DNA of 64,000 bases from CAZIZT01 sp964544085 (GTDB taxonomy: Bacteria > Campylobacterota_A > Desulfurellia > Desulfurellales > Hippeaceae), in contig CAZIZT010000002.1 in the NCBI GenBank assembly GCA_964544085.1, positions 6,495-70,494 on the forward strand, given 5' to 3'. Within the stretch, counting starts at the first letter, position 1. Each line of letters begins with the position of its first letter. Under the pieces are notes generated by a model. The model saw only the letters and a program-made list of their open reading frames with translations. It searched no databases and was not told the DNA's origin. A program made the position numbers and the translations under genes. Shown here piece after piece: positions 33,524 to 41,558 of the stretch.

Positions 33524-35113
33524 ATGTACAGGGTTGCAATCTGCGATAGTATATCGGAAAAGGGAATCGAGATACTCAAGAACGACCCAGAGATAGAACC
33601 GGTAATCAAAACCGATGTAAAGAAAGACGAACTGCCGCATCATCTTGAAGACGTAGACGCCATTATTACACGAAGCGCAACAACTATAGACAAGGCATTC
33701 TTAAGCCATTGCAAAAGATTAAAGGTGATTGGTAGAGCCGGTGTTGGTGTGGATAACATAGATTTAGACGAAGCATCCAAAAGAGGCATCGTTGTACTGA
33801 ACATGCCCACCGGTAACACGCTTGCTGCAACAGAACACACCATGACACACATGCTCAACTGTTTGCGGTTCTTCCCTAACGCAAACTATGAGCTAAAACA
33901 CAAACATATATGGGACAGAAAAAAATGGATGGGCATTGAGCTTAACGGCAAAACTGTCGGCATAATTGGAATGGGAAGAATCGGAACGAGAGTGGCAATT
34001 AGGGTAATGAGTTTCGGTGCAAATGTTATCGTTTATGATCCATACATAAAGAAGGAAAAGGCAATAAATATAGGTGCAAACATCGTCGATGATCTGGACG
34101 AGCTGATAAAAAACTCCGATATCATTACAATACACACACCAAAAACTGAAGAGACCTACAATATGATAGGTGAAAAAGAGATTGAGAAGATGAAAGACGG
34201 TGTTATCCTGATAAACTGTGCACGTGGTGGCTTATACAACGAAGAGGCACTCTACAAGGGCTTAAAAAGCGGTAAAATCCGCGCTCTCGGTATAGATGTA
34301 TTTGAAAATGAGCCCCAGCCCAATCATCCCCTGTATGAATTTGACAATGTCTTTGTTACACCGCATCTGGGAGCAAACACCTATGAATCCCAGATCCGTG
34401 TCGCCGAGGGTATAGCCAGATCGGTAATCGATGCCCTCAAGGGAAGAGGATATGAGAATGCCGTCAATATAGCTATGCCTGAAGAGGAGGTTTCAGAGAT
34501 AGGCAAACAATTTCTCGGTCTGGCTGAACGAATGGGCTCTTTCCTGTCGCAATACGTAAAGAGCTTTATAAACAGGGTAACGGTTTACACGCACGGTGAA
34601 ATTGAGCACTATAACAGTTCGTTAGCCCTATTCACAAGCGTAGGTATTCTCAAGCATATGGTTGATGAGCATATAAACTACGTTAATGCACCTTATGTGG
34701 CTAAAGAACGCGGCCTAAACGTGGAGGCAAAAATCTACAAGGGTTCAACGGAATTCAAAAACTTCATGCTGATTAAAGCCGAGTATGATGATGCAAAAAG
34801 TATAGAGATAGCAGGCACCATATTCGAACCCAACAAGGCACGCATTGTTAACATGAATGGATTTGAAATGGAAATTGAGCTTACCGGCAATATCATCGTA
34901 TTTCAAAACATAGACAAACCCGGAGTTATAGGTCAGGTTGGAGCCATCCTGGGCAAACACAACATTAACATTGCAGATTTCAGGCTCGGCAGAAAGGAGA
35001 AATCCAAAGAGGCACTCTCCTTCATAAAAACAGATGAAGAAGTAACAGACGAAATATTGACAGAGCTTCTCGGTATAGACGGTGCCATAGCAGCGGCACG
35101 TGTGAAACTTTAA
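33524..35113 (+). CDS. serA: D-3-phosphoglycerate dehydrogenase
   Basis: First enzyme of serine synthesis; 529 residues, the long form with intervening and ACT regulatory domains. The NAD site is IGMGRIGTRVAIRV, and the catalytic Arg, Glu and His are in NCARGGLYNEEAL, DVFENEPQPNHP and TPHLGA. The C-terminal ACT domain begins near residue 458 (IIVFQNIDKPGVIGQVGAIL). ATG 33524 is preceded by AAAGGGGGA; an in-frame TTG at 33509 would place that ribosome site in the coding region. The gene ends at a bidirectional terminator. Confidence 0.94.
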   Translation: MYRVAICDSISEKGIEILKNDPEIEPVIKTDVKKDELPHHLEDVDAIITRSATTIDKAFLSHCKRLKVIGRAGVGVDNIDLDEASKRGIVVLNMPTGNTLAATEHTMTHMLNCLRFFPNANYELKHKHIWDRKKWMGIELNGKTVGIIGMGRIGTRVAIRVMSFGANVIVYDPYIKKEKAINIGANIVDDLDELIKNSDIITIHTPKTEETYNMIGEKEIEKMKDGVILINCARGGLYNEEALYKGLKSGKIRALGIDVFENEPQPNHPLYEFDNVFVTPHLGANTYESQIRVAEGIARSVIDALKGRGYENAVNIAMPEEEVSEIGKQFLGLAERMGSFLSQYVKSFINRVTVYTHGEIEHYNSSLALFTSVGILKHMVDEHINYVNAPYVAKERGLNVEAKIYKGSTEFKNFMLIKAEYDDAKSIEIAGTIFEPNKARIVNMNGFEMEIELTGNIIVFQNIDKPGVIGQVGAILGKHNINIADFRLGRKEKSKEALSFIKTDEEVTDEILTELLGIDGAIAAARVKL

Positions 35114-35122
35114 AAAATCAAC

Positions 35123-35157
35123 GAGCCTCAGGCTTTAGAAGCTTGAGGCTCTTCTTT
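35123..35157. terminator. Bidirectional terminator between serA and the radical SAM gene
   Basis: A 13-pair stem (35123-35135 with 35139-35151; outer arms GAGCCTCA and TGAGGCTC, one G-T pair) with a three-base loop. TTCTTT follows on the plus strand and a T-rich tract (complement of 35112-35117) on the minus strand. The stop codon of the minus-strand gene (35137-35135) lies at the tip of the hairpin. Confidence 0.88.
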
Positions 35158-36628
35158 GTGACTCGTCCAGGTATCTGCCCTTTAGGTAGATCTCCTTCCA
35201 GTAGGGATCAAATATCTCTTTAAGTTTCTTATCGTACTCAACCATACCATCGTAGTAAGCCTTATCCTTCAGTGCATTAGCTGCATTCTCATCCTCAGCC
35301 TTTGCGGCGTATCGGTCTATAATCGCCCGTGCCAGCTTGTGGTGATCTCTAATAGGACAGCCTATAATAAAGTTTCCAACCTTATCCGGATCTCGCTTGT
35401 AACCGTATGCATCCTGCCACTTTCTAATGGCTTCAAAGAAAGGCTGATTATACACATCGTTCAGATTGCCGCCCTTTTCATAGACCTCCAGTATATTCAC
35501 AGGTGAGTACGGGAAGAATGCGCATGGCGTCACGGTACCATTGTAGTCTATGTAGAGATAGCCACCCTCTCTACCTGCCGAGATGCAACCCGTAGCAAGA
35601 ACACCGCTATTCCAGAAATCAGGATAAAAGAGCTTTTTCTCCCACAATATTTCTCTTTCCTTCTGGAACAGGTACAACCTCTGTGCCGGTGTAATCATAT
35701 AGTCAAGCGTGTAGCTCCTGCCGATCGGCATGTACTGGAAGAGCCATCCGTAGGTTGCCTTCTGTTTGTCAAAGTAAAATTCCAGAAATTCGTCACTCAC
35801 AAGCAGCTCAGCATTGTGCCTCATGGCTGTTGTGGATATACCAAAAGGCACCCCCTCATCCCGCATATATTCAAACGCTGCAAGTATTTTCTTGAAGGTG
35901 CCCTTACCCCTTCTTGCATCTGTCTCCTTCTCGAAACCTTCAACCGAAACAGCCGGTGTGACATTACCCAATCTGGCCATCCTTTTTGCCACTTCCCTTG
36001 TTATCATTGTACCGTTTGTGTAGAACATGAACCAGTCGTTGGGATGTTCCTCAACAAGATCCAGTATATCCTTACCCTCGCTCTTGTAGATAAACGGTTC
36101 TCCACCCGTTATGACGGTAAAGCCGGATCCCCATAGTTTCTCTTTTTCATCTATAATACGCGAAAGCACCGAGTATGGAATAGTCTCTGCAGAAGCAGAT
36201 GTTGACGAAGCGTAGCAGCCAATACAGTGCAGGTTGCAGCGTTTGGTTGGTGCAATAACCAGAAAAGCCGGCGGTATCCTCCCAAACCTGGCTTTGAACT
36301 CCTCCTCTATTTTTCTTTGTTGAGGATTCCCAATTACAAGCGTATTTATAAGCACTCTTACCATTGGCTCTATCACGCTTGGCGATATAAGTCCCTCTTT
36401 CATGCGCTTATCTGCCATCTCAAAGAGGTTCATAATCACCCTGACCTTTTCCTTTTGCATCTCAACAGGCCTATTGTCAGGGTTTACCTCAACCAATGCA
36501 TGATAGGCCGCACTGTACGCTTTCTTCAGCAAAAAACTCCTGAGCGTCTGGCTTTTTACTATAGCGCTGGCGCCACCTTTTGCGACAATTCGACTTAAAA
36601 TATTGTAAAATTTCTCCATCTCCTTCAT
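35135..36628 (-). CDS. Radical SAM protein of unknown substrate
   Basis: A 497-residue protein. After about 130 residues of mostly helical N-terminal sequence comes the radical SAM cluster CNLHCIGC near residues 131-138. The SAM-binding GGEP is in VITGGEPF, and a later Cys-rich part (TGCISAGREGGYLYIDYNG, TPCAFFPY, GCPIRDHH) resembles auxiliary-cluster regions. The start ATG 36628 has AGGGGGG upstream. It stands alone, convergent with serA and divergent from the glycosylase gene. The substrate cannot be inferred. Confidence 0.8.
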   Translation of the reverse strand: MKEMEKFYNILSRIVAKGGASAIVKSQTLRSFLLKKAYSAAYHALVEVNPDNRPVEMQKEKVRVIMNLFEMADKRMKEGLISPSVIEPMVRVLINTLVIGNPQQRKIEEEFKARFGRIPPAFLVIAPTKRCNLHCIGCYASSTSASAETIPYSVLSRIIDEKEKLWGSGFTVITGGEPFIYKSEGKDILDLVEEHPNDWFMFYTNGTMITREVAKRMARLGNVTPAVSVEGFEKETDARRGKGTFKKILAAFEYMRDEGVPFGISTTAMRHNAELLVSDEFLEFYFDKQKATYGWLFQYMPIGRSYTLDYMITPAQRLYLFQKEREILWEKKLFYPDFWNSGVLATGCISAGREGGYLYIDYNGTVTPCAFFPYSPVNILEVYEKGGNLNDVYNQPFFEAIRKWQDAYGYKRDPDKVGNFIIGCPIRDHHKLARAIIDRYAAKAEDENAANALKDKAYYDGMVEYDKKLKEIFDPYWKEIYLKGRYLDESQRRASSF

Positions 36629-36731
36629 GGTAGCCCCCCTTTTAAGTTGTTATTTTTATTAAACTTAAATCTAAACAACTCCAAGTCAAGTTTTAAAAGC
36701 AACCAAAAGTTATTTCGGTTACCCGCTTCTA

Positions 36732-36760
36732 TTGTTAAAGCGAGCAGAATCTGCTAAAAT
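36732..36760 (+). promoter_or_regulatory. Promoter of the glycosylase-coaE unit
   Basis: TTGTTA (36732-36737) and TAAAAT (36755-36760) with 17-base spacing. The predicted transcription start falls on or next to ATG 36767 and no ribosome site is visible, suggesting a leaderless message. Confidence 0.6.
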
Positions 36761-36766
36761 TGTTTC

Positions 36767-37411
36767 ATGATAGGCGACAGACTCATCCAGATTTACAAAA
36801 AACTCCTTGAGCACTATTCAAATCAGCATTGGTGGCCCGCAGAAACAAGAGATGAAATCGTGATCGGCGCGGTACTGACACAGAATACCGCCTGGAAAAA
36901 TGTGGAGAGGGCAATTGAAAACCTTAAAAGAGCAAATCTCGATACCCTTATGGCCATTCATCAGACAAAATCAAGCAGAATCAAAGAGTGCATTAAACCT
37001 GCAGGCTTCTACAACCAGAAAACGCAATACCTCAAGAACGTGGCAAGGTTTTTTGTAGAAAACGGTGGATTCGAGCAGCTAAAAAAGCTCGATACACCGG
37101 CTTTGAGAAAGAAACTCCTTGGTGTAAAAGGAGTGGGAAAGGAGACAGCCGATTCCATCCTTCTATACGCCTTTGACAGACCGATATTTGTGGTTGATGC
37201 ATACACAAAAAGACTCTGCCAGAGACACAAATTATCGGAACAATTGGACTACGACAGCATACAGGGGCTGTTCATGGAACACCTGGATGCCGATCCAAAA
37301 TTGTTTAACGAGTATCATGCCCTGATTGTAAAAAACGCAAAAGAGCACTGCAGGAAAAAGCCTATTTGCAAAGGTTGCCCGCTTGAGGAGGATCTGTGCT
37401 TATCGGATTAA
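36767..37411 (+). CDS. Endonuclease III-like DNA glycosylase (MagIII-like group)
   Basis: A 214-residue HhH-GPD base-excision enzyme. The N-terminal HWWPAETRDEIVIGAVLTQNT is typical of the endonuclease-III-related group that includes the 3-methyladenine glycosylase MagIII of Helicobacter. The hairpin is LLGVKGVGKETADS and the catalytic Asp is in FVVDAYTKR. A C-terminal Cys set (C-x5-C-x2-C-x6-C) can bind a 4Fe-4S cluster, but the spacing differs from Nth (C-x6-C-x2-C-x5-C). Substrate range is uncertain. Confidence 0.82.
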   Translation: MIGDRLIQIYKKLLEHYSNQHWWPAETRDEIVIGAVLTQNTAWKNVERAIENLKRANLDTLMAIHQTKSSRIKECIKPAGFYNQKTQYLKNVARFFVENGGFEQLKKLDTPALRKKLLGVKGVGKETADSILLYAFDRPIFVVDAYTKRLCQRHKLSEQLDYDSIQGLFMEHLDADPKLFNEYHALIVKNAKEHCRKKPICKGCPLEEDLCLSD

Positions 37412-38001
37412 CCGGATCTGTAGCTACCGGTAAAACTACAGCTGCAAAGCTTTTTAAAGAGCTGGGATGCTATGTAATCAACGCCGATGAACTGGCTCAC
37501 GCCGCCTACAAACCCCACAGCAAAGCCTACAAAAAAATAGTTGAAGCGTTTTCTGAAAACATTTTGAAAGAGGACGGGACAATTGACAGAGAAAAATTGA
37601 GGAAAATCGTGCTAAATGACAAAGACAAGCTCAGACTACTCGAATCGATTGTGCACCCTGAAGTGGAGCGCTTAAGAAAAGAAACAATCTCACAAATAAC
37701 AAAAAAGGATAGAGACGCGATTATTGTATATGAGGTGCCTCTGCTATTTGAAAAAAACCTACAGGATCTTTTCGATTACACAGTCGTGGTGTACGCCAGC
37801 GCCGATCAACAGATAGAAAGACTAACAGGCCAGCGTAACATGGATAGAAAAGAAGCCGAGAAACTGATAAATCTGCAAATGCCTATATCAGAAAAAGCGA
37901 AGCTTGCCGATTTCGTGCTGTACAACACATCATCGCCTGAGAAACTGAAACCACAAGTGGAGGAGATACTCCGGAAAATCAGGACAAAAAGGATGGGATA
38001 G
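37396..38001 (+). CDS. coaE: Dephospho-CoA kinase
   Basis: Last step of coenzyme A synthesis; 201 residues. P-loop GLTGSVATGKTT is at residues 4-15, ADELAH and the segment VHPEVERLRKE follow, and VYEVPLLFE is the conserved strand. The start is GTG 37396 with GAGGAGG just upstream, overlapping the glycosylase gene by 16 bases. Confidence 0.93.
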   Translation: MLIGLTGSVATGKTTAAKLFKELGCYVINADELAHAAYKPHSKAYKKIVEAFSENILKEDGTIDREKLRKIVLNDKDKLRLLESIVHPEVERLRKETISQITKKDRDAIIVYEVPLLFEKNLQDLFDYTVVVYASADQQIERLTGQRNMDRKEAEKLINLQMPISEKAKLADFVLYNTSSPEKLKPQVEEILRKIRTKRMG

Positions 38002-38004
38002 GTT

Positions 38005-39699
38005 GTGAGGGAGTTCCATAGGCTTTTCAGCGTACCGTTCTTAATAGGTATAATCGGTGGATTCTCAGCCATATTTGTTAGGCTTGTGATACATGGATCT
38101 TCAAGTGTAGCAAACTGGCTTAACCTGTTCAACGACAAACCTCTCTTCTTTCTGATTGCAATACCGCCGCTGTTTGTTGCATCTTCGTTCGTAATACATC
38201 GCTTCCTTACAGATACATCCAACCCAACAATTGACTCTGTGGCTCGCTCCATAGCACTCAAAAAAGGTCGTTTGGACTACAAAAAAGGCCTAACGAGTGT
38301 TCTACTAACCGCCATCAACATAGGCTTTGGCACACCGGTGGGCAGAGAAGGACCTATAGCCAAGTTTGGTGGCTCTTTTACAGCCCTATTTTTAAAGGCA
38401 TTCAAGGTGGAAGGCGCATCCATTCCGCTGTTTGTTACTTGTGGCGTTTCAAGCGCCCTTGCAGCCACATTTAATGCGCCAATAGCTGCTGTTGTGTTTG
38501 GGCTTGAGATCATACTTGGCAGGCTGAATTTCAACGTTATCATACCGCTATCGGTTTCATCAGCGGTTGCAACCGTTATTTCAAGGTACTTCCTTGGTAA
38601 CTATCCCACCTTCTACGTGCACAAACTACACTACAACTTCCTGTTTCTTCTGCTTGTGCCACTTTTTGCGCTTGCCTTCTCATCCATCGTTGTGCTGTTT
38701 GGTTTTGTGTTCGAAATGACTGAGAAAATCTATGAAAATCTCAAGATCAATCATCTGTTAAAGGCCCTTACAGGCGGTATAATCGTTGCAATCATAGTGT
38801 TTGTTTTTCCGGATGCCGCCTCACTTGGCTACAAACAGGTAAGTCAACTGTTTGCACACAAATTCCAGTACGATCACGCATTCATGCTCGCTATTGCCAA
38901 AACTGTAGGACTTGCTATCACATTTGCAAGCGGCATATTCGGCGGTATATTTGCACCCTCCATATTCATTGGAGCCTTCTGGGGTTTTGCTATGGGGGGC
39001 TTTCTGAGCCACACAGTCGCTGGTCTCGATCCACTATCCGTCGCACTAATCGGTACAGCATCCGTAACAGCCGGTATTTCAAGCGCGCCTTTCAGGTCAT
39101 CCCTTATTATCATCGAGCTAACACAGAACTATCAGATGGCAATTCCCATCCTGCTTTCGTCTGTGATAACGCTCTACTTTGTGCACGTTTTTGAAGACAG
39201 GGTCCATTTTGCAAGAACCATACTTCAGAAGGGTTTTGACCTTATGGACGCCAGTTATCAGGAAAAGCTTAAAAGGTTAAACATTACAAACTTCATAGAC
39301 ACAGACATACAGACCCTGAACCGGGATACACGCATCAGCGATGTGGTTTTCGATCTTATGAACAGTCCTTCAAGCTATTTTCCAGTTGTTGAAGAGGGAA
39401 AATTGATCGGCGTTCTCTCCTTCAGAGATATCAGGCTCATGTACACCAAGGAGGATTACACAACCACCACGGTTGGTGAACTGATGACCCCCAATCCGAG
39501 TGCCCTTACGCTGAAGTCCAACGGTATCGATGTGTTTGAATTCCTATCCCACATAGATGCAAACTACATACCTGTTGTAAACAATGAAAAAGAGAAACTC
39601 TACGTTGGAATGCTTAACGTGAACAGCTTTACAAAGTTTGTTTCGTTTGTGTATCTAAAACGCGGTGATAGGTGTGTATTGCACGACAAAATACCTTGA
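38005..39699 (+). CDS. ClC-family chloride channel/transporter with CBS domains
   Basis: A 564-residue membrane protein. The ion-path motifs GREGP near residue 112 and GIFAPS near residue 314 identify the ClC family, and NAPIAAVVFGLEIIL is the conserved helix F-G region. Two CBS domains occupy the last 130 residues. The gating Glu of GREGP is present, which fits a Cl-/H+ antiporter, but channel function is also possible. Start GTG 38005, three bases after coaE. Confidence 0.9.
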   Translation: MREFHRLFSVPFLIGIIGGFSAIFVRLVIHGSSSVANWLNLFNDKPLFFLIAIPPLFVASSFVIHRFLTDTSNPTIDSVARSIALKKGRLDYKKGLTSVLLTAINIGFGTPVGREGPIAKFGGSFTALFLKAFKVEGASIPLFVTCGVSSALAATFNAPIAAVVFGLEIILGRLNFNVIIPLSVSSAVATVISRYFLGNYPTFYVHKLHYNFLFLLLVPLFALAFSSIVVLFGFVFEMTEKIYENLKINHLLKALTGGIIVAIIVFVFPDAASLGYKQVSQLFAHKFQYDHAFMLAIAKTVGLAITFASGIFGGIFAPSIFIGAFWGFAMGGFLSHTVAGLDPLSVALIGTASVTAGISSAPFRSSLIIIELTQNYQMAIPILLSSVITLYFVHVFEDRVHFARTILQKGFDLMDASYQEKLKRLNITNFIDTDIQTLNRDTRISDVVFDLMNSPSSYFPVVEEGKLIGVLSFRDIRLMYTKEDYTTTTVGELMTPNPSALTLKSNGIDVFEFLSHIDANYIPVVNNEKEKLYVGMLNVNSFTKFVSFVYLKRGDRCVLHDKIP

Positions 39700-39723
39700 C
39701 AAACCCGCTTCTTCGGATAAAAT
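39696..39723 (+). promoter_or_regulatory. Promoter of the aminotransferase gene
   Basis: TTGACA (39696-39701) and TAAAAT (39718-39723) with 16-base spacing. The -35 element overlaps the ClC stop codon. Confidence 0.7.
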
Positions 39724-39770
39724 TTTCCAACCTCTCTTTTGTGGGGGAGTCTTAATTGAGGAGATAGGCC

Positions 39771-41117
39771 ATGAGCTCTATAAGCGGACCGAGATTTTCC
39801 AACTACTTCAATAACATCAAGCCATCGGGTTTAAGGGTCGCTCAGACCATGTTTACCCATAGGCTTGAGGAAGAAACAAAAAAGGGGTTGCCACCTATTG
39901 AGGCTATCAACGTAGCCATCGGTAGCGTCTCCCTAAAAACACACCCGAAGCTACTGGAAAGATATCTACACCCGGTTGATGAAGCACTGATTAGCGGCAT
40001 ATGGCGTTACGGAGAAACCCCGGGAACAAAAAAAGCCAACGAGGTGTTCATAAAGATCATATACGCATTTCTGCCGAAAAACAAAAGACCGAAGCTCTAT
40101 TCCATCGTGCAGGAAGGCGGATCCGCCGTCATGCGCACCGTAATGTTAGGAGTTTGCGGTGATGCAGGCAAAGATGAAAGGCCTCTGCTTGTTATGAACC
40201 CCACATACACCAACTACAAGGCTGTATCTGACGAGCTGGGAAAGCGGATTGTAGCTGTGGAGAGAGCCCTTGATAGACATGGCAACTTCAGTTATGTTGC
40301 TATAGAGGAGATCGAAAAAGCCGTCAAACGTTACAAACCCGGAGCCCTGCTTATCATACCCTACGACAATCCATCAGGACAGCTCATGAGACAGAAAACC
40401 ATAAACGAGTATGCTCGCATCTGTCTTGAGAACAACATGTTTCTTGTCAGTGACGAAGCCTACAGAGGTTTATATTACGTGGACGAAGATGCACCCACAA
40501 TATGGAAAGTAACAGATGACGATGTGCCAGGCATTGAAAGTGCGGGCATAAGAATTAGCATAGAGAGCCTATCCAAAACCTTTAACGCATGCGGCTTGAG
40601 AATGGGCGCAATGGTTACCGACAACGAGTTGTTCAGGGAAAAAGCAAGTGCAGCCAACACAACCTATCTGTGTCCATCATCCATTGATCAGCACATTGTC
40701 GAGGCTCTCTACGATGAAAAGGAAGAAGATATCCTCAAGTGGATAGCCAACCTGAGGGATTACTACAAAAGGATCCTTGAGGAGCTTTACGAGGGTTTTA
40801 AAAAACATCTGCCCGGACTGATCATGTCTCGCCCTGAAGCATCAATCTATACAGTGGTTGATGTTAGAGAGATAGCAAAACCCGGGTTTGATGCAGAGGA
40901 TTTTGTAATGTTTTGTTCTAAAAAGGGAGAGGTTAATATAGACGGTAAAAGAATGACTCTGCTGGTTAGTCCAATGTGGGGATTCTACAACGTGCTGCAC
41001 GATGAGAACCCCGGCAAAACCCAGATGCGAATAGCCTGCGTTGAGCCTGAGGATAAAATGAAGCTTGTACCCAAGCTCTTCGCAGAGCTGTTTAGGCAAT
41101 ACGAAGCACAGAGATGA
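39771..41117 (+). CDS. Class I/II aminotransferase
   Basis: A fold-type-I PLP aminotransferase of 448 residues, a little longer than usual. PLP contacts are NPTYTNY, IPYDNPSGQ and VSDEAYRGLYY, and the Schiff-base Lys is in SLSKTFNACGLRMG near residue 266. The C-terminal Arg that binds the carboxylate is likely in QMRIACVEP. An aspartate- or valine-type specificity cannot be decided. It has its own promoter and overlaps the GDT1-family gene by 4 bases. Confidence 0.85.
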   Translation: MSSISGPRFSNYFNNIKPSGLRVAQTMFTHRLEEETKKGLPPIEAINVAIGSVSLKTHPKLLERYLHPVDEALISGIWRYGETPGTKKANEVFIKIIYAFLPKNKRPKLYSIVQEGGSAVMRTVMLGVCGDAGKDERPLLVMNPTYTNYKAVSDELGKRIVAVERALDRHGNFSYVAIEEIEKAVKRYKPGALLIIPYDNPSGQLMRQKTINEYARICLENNMFLVSDEAYRGLYYVDEDAPTIWKVTDDDVPGIESAGIRISIESLSKTFNACGLRMGAMVTDNELFREKASAANTTYLCPSSIDQHIVEALYDEKEEDILKWIANLRDYYKRILEELYEGFKKHLPGLIMSRPEASIYTVVDVREIAKPGFDAEDFVMFCSKKGEVNIDGKRMTLLVSPMWGFYNVLHDENPGKTQMRIACVEPEDKMKLVPKLFAELFRQYEAQR

Positions 41118-41389
41118 GTTCATTAAAGGCATTTGCGGCTGTTTTCATATCGGTATTCCTGGCAGAGATAGGGGATAAAACCCAGATAGCCACGCTGCTT
41201 TTTGCTTCAGATAAACAGATTGGCAAGTGGGTGGTCTTTGCGGGCGCGGCTACGGCACTTGTTACAACAAGCCTGATAGCCGTTATTGCAGGTGAAGTTC
41301 TCTCGCATTACATCAATCCGCGTTATTTACACTATGCTGCGGGTGCTGGCTTTATCCTGATAGGCATATACATGCTTGCCACAGGGTAG
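41114..41389 (+). CDS. GDT1/TMEM165-family membrane protein (single-domain)
   Basis: A 91-residue protein with three hydrophobic segments and the family signature E-x-GDKT (FLAEIGDKTQIATLLFAS). GDT1 proteins are Mn2+/Ca2+ exporters; bacterial half-size forms with one copy of the motif assemble in pairs. Only one half-size gene is seen here, so it would work as a homomer. It overlaps the aminotransferase stop (ATGA). Confidence 0.85.
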   Translation: MSSLKAFAAVFISVFLAEIGDKTQIATLLFASDKQIGKWVVFAGAATALVTTSLIAVIAGEVLSHYINPRYLHYAAGAGFILIGIYMLATG

Positions 41390-41462
41390 GAACAAGAAAT
41401 ACGGATGGATTACCACTGGTGGCTGCCTCGCAATTTTAATATTTATCATCGCCTATGCTTAA
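41376..41462 (+). CDS. Possible very small membrane peptide
   Basis: A 28-codon reading frame from TTG 41376, in another frame and overlapping the GDT1-family end. It encodes basic residues followed by a membrane-like helix (WITTGGCLAILIFIIAYA). No ribosome site is clear. It may instead be the frameshifted tail of the preceding gene. Confidence 0.2.
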   Translation: MPQGRNKKYGWITTGGCLAILIFIIAYA

Positions 41463-41500
41463 CAAGTGGATCCATTCAAAACTACCAATTGTATAAACTA

Positions 41501-41529
41501 TTGACTTTTAGCATATGTTTTTATATAAT
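41501..41529 (+). promoter_or_regulatory. Promoter of the acyl-CoA synthetase pair
   Basis: TTGACT (41501-41506) and TATAAT (41524-41529) with 17-base spacing, 29 bases upstream of ATG 41559. Confidence 0.85.
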
Positions 41530-41558
41530 CTGCAAAATCGTTTAGAAGGGGTGTAGCC

